Origin: Planotetraspora phitsanulokensis
Lineage (GTDB): Bacteria; Actinomycetota; Actinomycetes; Streptosporangiales; Streptosporangiaceae
Direction: 5' to 3'
DNA: 64,000 bases
Assembly: GCF_016863295.1 (NCBI RefSeq)
Contig: NZ_BOOP01000014.1
Location: forward strand, 1-64,000
A program made the position numbers and the translations under genes. Shown here in pieces: positions 8,453 to 16,595 of the stretch (positions are counted from its first letter, which is position 1; every line of letters begins with the position of its first letter). The notes below the pieces were generated by a model, which saw only the letters and a list, made by a program, of their open reading frames with translations, was not told the DNA's origin and made no database searches.

Positions 8453-9787
8453 TCATCCCGTGTACGAAGCGAAGATCTTGGAGAACTCGTAGGGCGACTG
8501 GGCGATGTTGGTGCACATGTAGAGCGCGCCGTTGCAGGCGTTGCGGTCCCGGGTGGTCTCCCAGAAGGCGAGCAGGCCGAGATGCTTGCCCTTGGCGAAG
8601 GTCACGAGCTGGCGGGCGTCGTCCTGGTTGTAGATCCGGCCGTCGTCGTTCTGCCCGAGCATCGGGGTGACGCCGACCATGCGCCACACCTGGGCGTCGG
8701 TCAGGCTCGGGTACAGCGACTTGAGCTGGGAGAAGGTGCTGTTGGCCGCCTGGACCGCCGCGTCGCCGTAGTCGACCGACTGGTAGTAGTCCATGGCCAT
8801 GACGTTGACGACGTCGAGCTTGACCCCGGCGTCGCGGGCGGACCTGACGACGTTCAGCCCGTCGGTGGTCAGGCCGTTCGGCAGGACCGGGAGGGTGAGC
8901 GAGATCTTCAGGTTGGGGTGGGCCTGCTGGAGCCGGGCGAGCGCCTGCGACCTGCGGGCGACCGACGCGGGCTCGGCCGTGGCGGAGCCCTCGATGTCGA
9001 GGTCGATGTAGTTGAGGCCGTAGGCGTTGACCACGGCGTTGTACTCGTTGTATAGCGCGGTCACGTCGGTGCAGGCCTGCGCGAGTTCGATGCCGGTCGC
9101 GCCGCCGAAGGACACCTTCACGTCTCCCCCGCCGGCCCGGATCGCGTCGATCTGGTCCTTGCCCCACTGCTGCCTCGGGTCGTACGCGTTGAACCACATG
9201 GCCTTGCAGCTCGACGCGGTGACGAAGGCCAGCGTGAAGTTCTTCAGACCGGAGGCCGAGGCCATCGCGCTCAGGCTCGGGGTCGGCCACGCGCCCATGT
9301 CCACGTACGGCGCGGTCCTGAGGTTCCCCGGGGAGGGCGGAGGCGGGGTGACCGTCGGCGTGGGAGTCGGCGTCGGCGTGGGTGTCGGCGTGGATCCGCC
9401 GCCGCCGCACGCACCACCGTTGAGCTTGCAGTTCGCCGGGACCCCGTTGCCGCTGCTCACCCAGCCGAAGCTCGTCGCGGCCCCCGGGGCGAGGGTGCCG
9501 TTGTACTCGCGGTTCTTGAACGTGTAGTGGTTGCCCGACTTGGTCAGCAACGCGTCCCAGTAGGAGCCGACCGACGAGCCCGACGGCAGGTCGAACTCGA
9601 CCGTCCAGGCGGAGAGCGCGGCGCTCCCCGTGTTGGTGACCGTGTATCTGCCCTGGTAGGCGGAGCCCCAGTCGGAGTCCTTGGAGAAGACGGCCGTGGC
9701 GGTGGCGGCCTGGGCGGGGAGGGCGACGAGGGCGAGCGCGACGGCGGCCACCGCCGCCAGCGCACGCCAGACGAACCTGATCTGCAT
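8453..9787 (-). CDS. secreted GH18 chitinase (PF-ChiA-like) with N-terminal CBM2
   Basis: First gene of the chitinase run, 444 residues. The signal peptide ends PAQA (about 27). A CBM2 domain covers about 28-127 (closing Cys120/Cys127), then comes a TPTP linker. The GH18 domain is about 155-444 with VSFGG (225-229) and the catalytic DLDIE (D262, D264, E266). CBM2 marks it as a surface-binding enzyme on crystalline chitin, and the PF-ChiA-like catalytic domain matches the genes at 7015 and 3594. It has a leader of about 150 bases containing a cruciform-like structure, with a 17-bp palindrome further upstream. It probably carries the promoter for at least the first two chitinases. Confidence 0.92.
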   Translation of the reverse strand: MQIRFVWRALAAVAAVALALVALPAQAATATAVFSKDSDWGSAYQGRYTVTNTGSAALSAWTVEFDLPSGSSVGSYWDALLTKSGNHYTFKNREYNGTLAPGAATSFGWVSSGNGVPANCKLNGGACGGGGSTPTPTPTPTPTPTVTPPPPSPGNLRTAPYVDMGAWPTPSLSAMASASGLKNFTLAFVTASSCKAMWFNAYDPRQQWGKDQIDAIRAGGGDVKVSFGGATGIELAQACTDVTALYNEYNAVVNAYGLNYIDLDIEGSATAEPASVARRSQALARLQQAHPNLKISLTLPVLPNGLTTDGLNVVRSARDAGVKLDVVNVMAMDYYQSVDYGDAAVQAANSTFSQLKSLYPSLTDAQVWRMVGVTPMLGQNDDGRIYNQDDARQLVTFAKGKHLGLLAFWETTRDRNACNGALYMCTNIAQSPYEFSKIFASYTG

Positions 9788-9829
9788 GTCACAACCTCTG
9801 GGGAGTGAGATGGGAGGTCATGGAAACCC

Positions 9830-9881
9830 GTACGGCTGACGCCTCACGGAGGCGGCCGAGTAAAGACGGCGCCAGCCGTAC
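9830..9881 (-). promoter_or_regulatory. structured 5' leader of the chitinase operon
   Basis: An outer stem pairs 9830-9843 with 9868-9881 (13 of 14 bp, core GTACGGCTG/CAGCCGTAC). It encloses an inner hairpin GCCTC-ACG-GAGGC at 9841-9853. The structure lies about 45 bases upstream of the first chitinase start, inside the probable leader. It may protect the mRNA or act as an attenuator. I match it to no known riboswitch. Confidence 0.45.
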
Positions 9882-9938
9882 GGCGCTTCTGGGCGTCTGG
9901 TGACGGGACGCAGTTTCGTAAGGTGAGCTAGGTCTTTT

Positions 9939-9955
9939 TTAGGAAAGTTTCCTAA
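9939..9955. promoter_or_regulatory. 17-bp palindrome TTAGGAAAGTTTCCTAA upstream of chitinases
   Basis: This is a perfect inverted repeat with 8-bp arms around a central G, about 150 bases before the first chitinase. The spot is AT-rich compared with its surroundings. Its place upstream of four polysaccharide hydrolases suggests a chitin-responsive operator. My recollection is that similar TTAGGAAA-type palindromes precede other secreted hydrolase genes in actinomycetes, but I cannot name the regulator. It does not resemble the DasR site. Confidence 0.6.
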
Positions 9956-10182
9956 GAGTTGAACGGATCGTAGCTCTGCCGACAGGAGGCGGCAAGGCCC
10001 AAACGGAAGGGAATTCTGACGAGCTCTGTCAGAGATCCACAACTGGCGGGAAGCGTAATCGCGGGCTTTTCCGGCCTGCAAGGGCGCGACCTTAAGCAGC
10101 GCTTATCTCCGCCTCAAGCCCTGCCGGGGCGCTGACACCGCTCTGCCAGGGGCCTGCCAGCGGGCACCCCGATCCTCGATGC
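9956..10182. other. divergent intergenic region between chitinases and ABC exporter
   Basis: No gene is seen. A 13-bp palindrome TAAGCAGCGCTTA at 10093-10105 lies 78 bases upstream of the exporter start and could be its operator. The rest shows no repeat or structure that I can defend. Confidence 0.4.
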
Positions 10183-11160
10183 ATGAGCAACACGATCGAA
10201 GCCGAGGGCCTGGTCAAGAGGTACGGCGACAAGACGGCCCTGGACGGGGTGGACCTCGAGGCGCGCGCCGGCTCGGTTCTCGGCGTCCTCGGGCCGAACG
10301 GCGCGGGCAAGACGACGGCGGTCCGCATCCTCGCGACGCTCGTCAGCCCGGACGGGGGCAGCGCCCGGGTCGGCGGCCACGACGTGACGAAGGAGCCCGC
10401 GAAGGTGCGCGAGCTGATCGGCCTGACCGGCCAGTACGCATCGGTCGACGAGAAGCTGACCGGCAGGCAGAACCTCGTGATGATCGGCCGCCTGCTCGGC
10501 ATGGACAGGACGGCCGCGCGGGCCAGGGCGGCAGATCTCCTCGGCCGGTTCGGCCTGGGGGACGCCGCGGACCGGGCGGCGCAGACCTATTCGGGCGGCA
10601 TGCGGCGCCGGCTCGACCTCGCGGTGAGCCTGGTCGGCGAGCCGTCGATCATCTTCATGGACGAGCCGACCACCGGCCTGGACCCCCAGGTGCGGGCGGA
10701 ACTGTGGGCCGTCCTCCGCGAGCAGATCGCGCGGGGCGCCACCGTGCTTCTGACCACGCAGTACCTGGAGGAGGCCGACCAGCTGGCCGACGAGATCGTG
10801 CTCATCGACCGGGGGAAGGTGAGCGCCCGGGGAACCCCCGACGAGCTGAAGGCCCGCGCGGGAGACAGACGCCTGGAGATCCGGCCGGAGCACGACGCGG
10901 AGAAGGCCGGGCGGATCCTCGCCGAGGTCACCGGGTTGCGCCCGCACCACGGCGAGAACGGGGTGATCAGCGTGCCGGTCCTCGACCCCGCGCTCCCGCC
11001 CGCGGCGCTGCGCCGGCTCGACGACGCGGGGATCGTCCTCACCGAGCACGCGCTCAGACGGCCCACCCTCGACGAGGCGTTCCTCGCGCTCGTCGCCGCC
11101 CCGGCGGACGGATCGCCCGAAAGACCAGCAGGAAGACCAGTGGAAAGGCCGTCGGCATGA
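10183..11160 (+). CDS. DrrA-type ABC exporter ATP-binding protein
   Basis: This is the cytoplasmic ATPase of a two-gene drug-type exporter, 325 residues, as in daunorubicin resistance DrrA. It shows Walker A GPNGAGKT (37-44), the signature YSGGM (136-140), Walker B IIFMDEP (156-162) and a switch region with TTQYLEEAD. A C-terminal extension of about 100 residues is typical of DrrA and couples to the permease; it ends in the family RRPTLDEAFLALV segment. The last 20 residues are a Pro/Arg-rich tail. The stop overlaps the permease start as ATGA, so the two proteins are made in a fixed ratio. The substrate is unknown, and no antibiotic biosynthetic gene is nearby. Confidence 0.92.
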   Translation: MSNTIEAEGLVKRYGDKTALDGVDLEARAGSVLGVLGPNGAGKTTAVRILATLVSPDGGSARVGGHDVTKEPAKVRELIGLTGQYASVDEKLTGRQNLVMIGRLLGMDRTAARARAADLLGRFGLGDAADRAAQTYSGGMRRRLDLAVSLVGEPSIIFMDEPTTGLDPQVRAELWAVLREQIARGATVLLTTQYLEEADQLADEIVLIDRGKVSARGTPDELKARAGDRRLEIRPEHDAEKAGRILAEVTGLRPHHGENGVISVPVLDPALPPAALRRLDDAGIVLTEHALRRPTLDEAFLALVAAPADGSPERPAGRPVERPSA

Positions 11161-11921
11161 CCTCCCGCAACACCTTCGCCCAGGGAATGACGCTGACCTG
11201 GCGGAGCCTGGTGCCGCTCAGGAACCAGCCCGGGGAGCTGATCCAGCTTCTCCTTCAGCCCATCTTCATGATCGTGATCTTCGTCGTGGTCTTCGGGGCG
11301 ATGTCCGGCGACCAGGGCGGGGCGGTGCAGCGTCTGCTACCCGGCGTGCTGACGCAGGTCGCCCTCACCCAGACGATCACGACCGGCATGCGGCTCGCCG
11401 AAGACATCGGCAACGGCGTGTTCGACCGATTCCGGAGCATGCCCATCGCGAGATCGGCGCCGCTGATGGGCAGGATCCTCGCCGACACGGCCACCATGAC
11501 CCTGACCATCGCGGTGGCGCTGCTCGTCGGCGCCGCGGTCGGCTTCCGGATCCGCACCTCGCCGCTTGAAGCACTCGGGGGTGTCGCGCTGCTGCTGACG
11601 TTCACCCTGTCGCTCGGCTGGGTGTCGGCGTGGCTCGGCCTCCGGGCGAGGTCCGCGGCCTCGATGCAGGGCATGGCCACGGCCGTCCTGCTCCCGCTGA
11701 CCTTCGGCAGCACGGCCCTCATCCCCGCGGCCAACCTGCCGGGGGTGCTCCGGTGGTGGGCGAACCTGAACCCCGTCTCGCACCTGGCCGACTCCCTGCG
11801 CGCACTGTTGACCGGCGGTCCTGTGGGAGCGCACGTCTGGATCACTCTGGGATGGTGCACCGCCATCGCCGCCTGCTTCGTCCCGCTCGCCGTACGGACC
11901 TACGCGCGCAGGATCAGGTGA
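11157..11921 (+). CDS. DrrB-type ABC-2 permease
   Basis: This is the membrane partner of the ATPase just upstream, 254 residues and six predicted helices of the ABC-2 family. A short cytoplasmic N-terminus (NTFAQGMTLTWRSLVPLRNQPG) precedes the first helix, as in DrrB. The conserved family loop GNGVFDRFRSMPIARSA (about 91-107) and the closing RWWANLNPVSHLADSLRAL motif are present. It starts inside the ATPase gene by an ATGA overlap. It converges with the next gene with 9 bases between stop codons. It probably exports a hydrophobic or antibiotic-like molecule. Confidence 0.9.
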   Translation: MTSRNTFAQGMTLTWRSLVPLRNQPGELIQLLLQPIFMIVIFVVVFGAMSGDQGGAVQRLLPGVLTQVALTQTITTGMRLAEDIGNGVFDRFRSMPIARSAPLMGRILADTATMTLTIAVALLVGAAVGFRIRTSPLEALGGVALLLTFTLSLGWVSAWLGLRARSAASMQGMATAVLLPLTFGSTALIPAANLPGVLRWWANLNPVSHLADSLRALLTGGPVGAHVWITLGWCTAIAACFVPLAVRTYARRIR

Positions 11922-11930
11922 ACGGCGGGC

Positions 11931-14900
11931 TCACCCACCCGTCGTCACCCGGCGGATCTCGTCGAGCGACAGGGCGCGTCCCCGCTCGTAGGCCTCGCCG
12001 AAGACGGCGCCCGCCCCGGCCCGAGCAGACTCCAGCGCCGCGAGGGCGCCGGGGTCGGCCCGCCATCCCTCGTGGACGGCGTCCGCCGCGCCGAACAGGA
12101 CGGCCGCCTGCTCGGCGTCCCCGTCCGCGAGGGCGACGTTGGCGGAGCCGGCGACGAGCAGGGCGAGGACGGGCACGTCGGGCTGGGTGCCGAGCGCTTC
12201 GACCGCGGCCCGGTGCTCGCGCCGTGCGCCGGTCAGGTCACCCCTGGCCAGCAGAACCCTGCCGTACCCGCCTCGCGCGATCGCGGCCTGCTGCGGGACG
12301 GTGATGTCGCCCAGCAGGGCCACGACGCCCTCGTAGGAGAGGAGGGCCGCGTCGAGGTCTCCGCCGTGGCGCGCGATCTCGGCCTCCGCGATCCCGAGCT
12401 GAAGCAGGGTGTGGGCCGACATGGTGTCCGACAGCCGGGCGCGGGCGGCGGACAGGTCGCTCATCGCACCCTCGAGGTCGCCGGCCCCCATCCTCAGGTG
12501 TGCCAGCCTGGTCAGCGCCGAGATCACGTCGTGCGGGCTCATCCACTCGCCGGTCAGGGCGATGATCTCGTCGACGAGCTCGGACGGCAGGTCGCCGCGG
12601 CCGGCGCGGAGGGTGGCCAGCGACAGCAGCGACTCGCTCAGACCCCGGCGGTCTCCCGTTCTCCTGAAGCCCGCCACCGCGGCCTCGAGGTCCCCCACGG
12701 GGTCGTCGGACATCCCCAGCGATCCTCCGCGGATCATCAGGGCCGAGTTGGCCAGCCAGGGGTCGTCCGACAGCGCGTAGCCGTCCAGGAGCCCGCGGGC
12801 ACGCGCGTCCTGGCCGGACATGGCCGCGATGACCACGCGCACGATCAGCAACATCGGATGGACGGGCCCCTCGCGCTCCGCCGCGACGATCAGCGCCTCC
12901 ATCTCCCTGGACAGGGCGCCGATCCGTTCGCGATCGGCCATCGCGTGGCCAAACTGGACGACGGTGAGGCCGACCCGGCACGCGGCGTAGTGCCGGAGCA
13001 GCCCGGCGGGCGGAGCGTCGCCGACGAGCTCGACGACCCGGGCGGCCCAGACCGCCGCCTCACCCTCGTACCCGCGCATCCACCAGTAGCAGCTCAGCTC
13101 GCCGCACAGCCGCAGGGAGATCTCCACGTCGCCGGCGTCGATCGCCCAGCGGAGGGCGGCGTGGAGGTTGTCCTGCTCCGCGGCGAGCCGGGCGATCCAG
13201 CGCTCCTGCCCGGCCGCTCGCAGGCGCGGCTCGGCCTCCTCGGCGAGAGCCAGGAAGTGCCGGGCATGCCGGGCGTGGAACTCGCCGGACTCCCCCGCCT
13301 CGGCGAGCCGCTCGAGCGCGTAGGCGCGGATCGTCTCCAGCATCCGGTAGCGCCCGTCTTCGGTCACCTCGACCAGGGACTTGTCGACGAGCCCAGGGAG
13401 GGTCTCCGTCACCTCCGCCGGATCGCCGCAGACCGACTCGGCGTCGTCCAGCGTGGCCCCGCCCGCGAAGACGGCGAGCCGTCCGGCCAGAGCCCGCTCG
13501 CCGGGCGTGAGCAGGTCCCAGCTCCACTCGACCACCGCGCGGAGCGTCCGCTGCCGCGGCAGCGCCGTACGGCTCCCGCCGGTGAGCAGGCGGAACCGGT
13601 CGTCGAGCCTGGCCGCGAGCTGCGCCGGCCCGAGCGCGCGCAGCCGCGCGGCGGCGAGCTCGATCGCCAGCGGCATCCCGTCGAGGCGACGGCAGATCGT
13701 GACGACGGCGTCGACGTTGTCCTCGTCGAGCGTGAAGCCCGGCCGTACGGCGACCGCCCGGTCGGCCAGCAGCCGCACGGCCGGGTAGCCCGCCGCGTCC
13801 GTGAGCGTCGCCCCGGCGGGCGGGAGGCCGAGCGGCGAGATGGGGGCGAGGGTCTCCCCCGGAACCCCGAGCGGCTCGCGGCTGGTGGCGAGCACCCGTA
13901 CTCCGGGGCACTCGGCGAGCAGGCGGTCGGCCAGCGCTGCCGCCGCCCCGATCACGTGCTCGCAGTTGTCGAGCACCAGCAGAGCCGACCGGCCGCTCAG
14001 CGCGCTCAGCGAGGCGACGAGATGCTCCACGGGATCCCTCGCCTCCTCCCGCCACTCCCCCGTGACCGCCCGCTCGCCCGTGATCCCGAGGGCGTTCAGC
14101 ACGGCATGGGGTACGTCGACGGCGTCGGTGACGGAGGCCAGCTCGACCAGCCACGGGCCGACCGGCTGTGGTCCGCCGTGCGGTTCCGCCGGCACGCGCA
14201 GCGCGGTCTCGATCGCGAGCCTGGTCTTGCCCGCGCCTCCCGGTCCGATGATCGTGACCAGGCGCGACCGCTTCAGCAGCCCGCCGAGGTGGGCGACCTC
14301 GTCACCGCGGCCCACGAAGCTGGTGAGGGGCGCGCGCAGAGCGGGGGCGCGCAGGCCAGGCCGGCCGCGCCGTCCAGCGGAGATCTCTCCCCTGAGGACG
14401 GCGAGGTGGGCGTCGCGGAGGTCGGGTCCGGGGTCGACGCCGAGTTCGTCGGCGAGCGCCTGCCGGGTCTTGTCGTACAGCGCGAGGGCCTCCGCCTGCC
14501 TGCCGCCCCGCGCGAGGGCGCGCATGGCGAGGGCGCAGAGCCGCTCCCGCAGAGGATGGGCGGCGGCCTCGGCGTACAGGTCGAGGTCGCGCCCGAGCGC
14601 GAGGCAGGCCTCGGCCCGGCTCTCCACGGCCGCGAGCCGCTGCTCCTCGAGGGAGGTGGCGACGTTCGCCAGGTACGGCAGGCCGGGCAGGCCGTCGAGA
14701 GCGGGACCGCGCCACAGGGCGAGCGCCTCGTCGAGCGCGTCGGCCGCCCTGGCGGGGTCGCCCGCGGCGTCGCCGGCGCCCCGCAGGACGGCGAAACGCT
14801 CGACGTCGACGTGCGCGGGGTCCACATCCAGCGCGTAACCCCCGGACCGCCACACGACCGCGTCCGGACGGCCGAGCGCCGCCCGCAGTCGCTTGACCAG

Positions 14901-15095
14901 TGTCTGCAGGGCGTTGGCCGCCATCGCGGGCGGATCGTCGTCCCACAGCGCATCCACGAGAGCGTCGGCCGTCACGACCTGCCGGGGTCGTATCGCGAGA
15001 ACGGCCAGCAGCGCCCGCACGCGCGGCCCGGCGACGTCGATCCGCTCGCCGTCGTCGTCCGTGACCTCCAACGCGCCCAGAAGGCTGACCCTCAT
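11931..15095 (-). CDS. AfsR/SARP-type transcriptional regulator with ATPase and TPR domains
   Basis: This is a large signal-integrating regulator of about 1054 residues. At the N-terminus is an OmpR-like winged helix (about 1-90). A bacterial transcriptional activation domain (BTAD, about 95-240) completes the SARP module. A STAND/NB-ARC ATPase follows with Walker A GPGGAGKT (about 284-291) and a Walker-B-like LLVLDNCEH. A long helical TPR-type region makes up the C-terminal half. AfsR-type proteins switch secondary metabolism on ATP- and protein-dependent cues. I chose the ATG giving MRVSLLGALEV, the usual SARP start; another ATG lies 9 bases upstream. Three 12-bp direct repeats abut the upstream ATG. 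The DrrAB-like exporter converges with it and may be a target. Confidence 0.9.
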   Translation of the reverse strand: MRVSLLGALEVTDDDGERIDVAGPRVRALLAVLAIRPRQVVTADALVDALWDDDPPAMAANALQTLVKRLRAALGRPDAVVWRSGGYALDVDPAHVDVERFAVLRGAGDAAGDPARAADALDEALALWRGPALDGLPGLPYLANVATSLEEQRLAAVESRAEACLALGRDLDLYAEAAAHPLRERLCALAMRALARGGRQAEALALYDKTRQALADELGVDPGPDLRDAHLAVLRGEISAGRRGRPGLRAPALRAPLTSFVGRGDEVAHLGGLLKRSRLVTIIGPGGAGKTRLAIETALRVPAEPHGGPQPVGPWLVELASVTDAVDVPHAVLNALGITGERAVTGEWREEARDPVEHLVASLSALSGRSALLVLDNCEHVIGAAAALADRLLAECPGVRVLATSREPLGVPGETLAPISPLGLPPAGATLTDAAGYPAVRLLADRAVAVRPGFTLDEDNVDAVVTICRRLDGMPLAIELAAARLRALGPAQLAARLDDRFRLLTGGSRTALPRQRTLRAVVEWSWDLLTPGERALAGRLAVFAGGATLDDAESVCGDPAEVTETLPGLVDKSLVEVTEDGRYRMLETIRAYALERLAEAGESGEFHARHARHFLALAEEAEPRLRAAGQERWIARLAAEQDNLHAALRWAIDAGDVEISLRLCGELSCYWWMRGYEGEAAVWAARVVELVGDAPPAGLLRHYAACRVGLTVVQFGHAMADRERIGALSREMEALIVAAEREGPVHPMLLIVRVVIAAMSGQDARARGLLDGYALSDDPWLANSALMIRGGSLGMSDDPVGDLEAAVAGFRRTGDRRGLSESLLSLATLRAGRGDLPSELVDEIIALTGEWMSPHDVISALTRLAHLRMGAGDLEGAMSDLSAARARLSDTMSAHTLLQLGIAEAEIARHGGDLDAALLSYEGVVALLGDITVPQQAAIARGGYGRVLLARGDLTGARREHRAAVEALGTQPDVPVLALLVAGSANVALADGDAEQAAVLFGAADAVHEGWRADPGALAALESARAGAGAVFGEAYERGRALSLDEIRRVTTGG

Positions 15096-15104
15096 GCCCG
15101 CCAT

Positions 15105-15140
15105 CTTGCCCGATGTCCTGCCCGACGTTCTGCCCGATGT
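15105..15140. repeat. three 12-bp direct repeats abutting the AfsR-like start codon
   Basis: Three consecutive 12-mers of the form NYTGCCCGAYGT (plus strand) run without gap and stop exactly at the first ATG of the AfsR-like gene. Read in the gene's direction each copy holds TCGGGCA. SARP regulators bind direct repeats, so autoregulation is possible, though the usual SARP spacing is 11 or 22 bp rather than 12. Confidence 0.55.
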
Positions 15141-15155
15141 TTCCGCGGCGGTGGA

Positions 15156-15890
15156 TCAGTCCATGCCCCGCTTGCCAGGGGTCCAGAAGGGTTTGATGAC
15201 GACGCTTCCGCGGGGCCAGCCTCGCTCGGCGACCAGGTGACGGCGGACGGCCTGGAGGGTCCTCGCCTCACCCGCGAGGTAGGCGACTCCCGGCTCGTCC
15301 GGCAGGTCGAGCGCCTGCACGGCCTTCAGCAGGGCCTCCGAAGGGACGGCGTCGCCCGTGCGCTCCACGCGCACGAGGTCGCGGGAGAGCGGAAGCTGGT
15401 CCTCCGCCGCGCCGGCCTCGACCACCCCGTAGACGGGCGTGCCCTCCGGGATCGCCCCGAGCATCGGGCCGAAGGCGACGGAGGCCGTCTCGTCCCCGGC
15501 GAACACGTGGTAGCCGCCGGGCCGTACGACGAAGTCGCCCTGGGGCCGGGAGAAGGTGACCTCCTGGCCGGGGGCGGCGCCCCTCGCCCAGGCGTTGCCG
15601 GGCGAGTCGCCCACGTGGTCGAACACGACCAGGTCGAGGGTGCCCGCGTCGGCGTCGGCGTCCCAGATCGAATACGTGCGCAGCACGTCGCCCACCGCGC
15701 CCCGCAGCCACGTGCGCGCGGCGAACATGTCGGTGACGTGCACTCTGACCTGCTGGCCCGGTGTCCAGGACAGGCCTTTCAGCGCCGGCCCCGAGATTCG
15801 GACGCGGCGCATCCGCGGGGTGAGCAGACGCACGTCCTCGATCACACCCACGAGGAACAACATCTCGCGAAGGGCTCGGGCGCGGGCCAT
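15156..15890 (-). CDS. siderophore-interacting FAD protein (ferric-siderophore reductase type)
   Basis: This cytoplasmic flavoprotein of 244 residues belongs to the SIP/ViuB family. Members release iron by reducing imported ferric siderophores with NAD(P)H-derived electrons. A FAD-binding barrel (about 1-120) holds the RTYSIWD motif at 71-77. The C-terminal SIP domain carries the GDETASVAF nucleotide segment and ends in a Trp-containing basic tail (KPFWTPGKRG), as usual. The start is the ATG after GGGAGG at 9 bases. A TCGAGAT/ATCTCGA inverted repeat lies about 40 bases upstream. No siderophore uptake gene is adjacent. Confidence 0.9.
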   Translation of the reverse strand: MARARALREMLFLVGVIEDVRLLTPRMRRVRISGPALKGLSWTPGQQVRVHVTDMFAARTWLRGAVGDVLRTYSIWDADADAGTLDLVVFDHVGDSPGNAWARGAAPGQEVTFSRPQGDFVVRPGGYHVFAGDETASVAFGPMLGAIPEGTPVYGVVEAGAAEDQLPLSRDLVRVERTGDAVPSEALLKAVQALDLPDEPGVAYLAGEARTLQAVRRHLVAERGWPRGSVVIKPFWTPGKRGMD

Positions 15891-15928
15891 GACGGACCTC
15901 CCTCGGTACGGCGGGTGCCCACACCTTA

Positions 15929-15949
15929 TCGAGATATATCGCATCTCGA
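15929..15949. promoter_or_regulatory. inverted repeat TCGAGAT-N7-ATCTCGA, candidate operator
   Basis: A 21-bp element with perfect 7-bp arms and an AT-rich core (ATATCGC) lies just upstream of the siderophore-interacting protein gene. ATATCG-rich dyads are typical of PadR-family regulators, which often neighbour SIP genes in actinobacteria. No PadR gene is present here, so the regulator would act from elsewhere. Confidence 0.55.
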
Positions 15950-15974
15950 CTCCTCCTGAGGGAGGAGCCGGATC

Positions 15975-16595
15975 TCACCAGGCGGTGACCAGCGTGATCG
16001 CCCCCGCGGCCACCAGGGCGATCGCCCACATCCGGTCGAGGTTGAACCACGCCTTCCGCAAAATCGTGAGCCCGACGAACTCGTAGACGACGAGGGCGAT
16101 GATCGTGGCCGTCACGAACATGGCCAGGGTGTGGATCCCCGCGACGACCATGCCGCCCGCCAGGGCGCCGCCGTGGTGATGCGCCCCCGCGGCCGTCGTC
16201 GCGGCGGGCAGACGGGTGAGGACCGGCAACAACATCAGGCCGGCGCCGTGCACCGACGACATGAGGAACGACCAGGCCGCGAGTTGTGGCAGCGACACCC
16301 GCATGCCGACCCAGCGGAAATGCCGCTTGGACAGCAGGTGCCACAGGCCGAAGCCCACGAGCAGCACGCCCGAGGCGATGCTGGTCACCGTGCCGGTGAC
16401 CAGCGAGTCGGTGGCGCTGACGACGAGGACCACCATCGCCACCGACGCCAGGTGCCCCAGCGCGATCACCGGGAGGGACTGCAGGAGCAGATCGCGGCTG
16501 CGTTCCTGCAGTCCTCTGGCGACCGCGAAGAGCCAGCCCATGGAGGGGTTGATGCCATGGAAGGCTCCGAGCAGGATGACCGCCGTCAGAGTCAC
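15975..16595 (-). CDS. His-containing polytopic membrane protein coupled to SBP56
   Basis: This is a membrane protein of 206 residues with about six hydrophobic helices. I cannot assign it to a named transporter family. Notable are histidines within or next to helices: GAFHGINPSMGW at the N-terminus, SSVHGAGLML, a HHHGG loop and AGIHTLAMF. They suggest metal or proton handling. The GTG start overlaps the stop of the upstream methanethiol-oxidase-type gene as GTGA. The overlap implies joint translation and a shared job, for example metal supply to, or sulfur-product handling for, that enzyme. That functional link is inference. Confidence 0.75.
   Translation of the reverse strand: MTLTAVILLGAFHGINPSMGWLFAVARGLQERSRDLLLQSLPVIALGHLASVAMVVLVVSATDSLVTGTVTSIASGVLLVGFGLWHLLSKRHFRWVGMRVSLPQLAAWSFLMSSVHGAGLMLLPVLTRLPAATTAAGAHHHGGALAGGMVVAGIHTLAMFVTATIIALVVYEFVGLTILRKAWFNLDRMWAIALVAAGAITLVTAW

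Noticed and set aside
6979-8670. 563-codon open frame on the plus strand across two chitinases
   Set aside because: It mirrors the chitinase genes; no recognisable protein.
10183-15890. exporter, SARP-type regulator and SIP as part of a secondary-metabolite cluster
   Set aside because: No biosynthetic enzyme (NRPS, PKS, siderophore synthetase) lies within the window on either side.
12072-15959. 1295-codon open frame on the plus strand
   Set aside because: It lies antisense to the AfsR-like and SIP genes. Such long mirror frames are an effect of high GC3, and the translation has no domain pattern.
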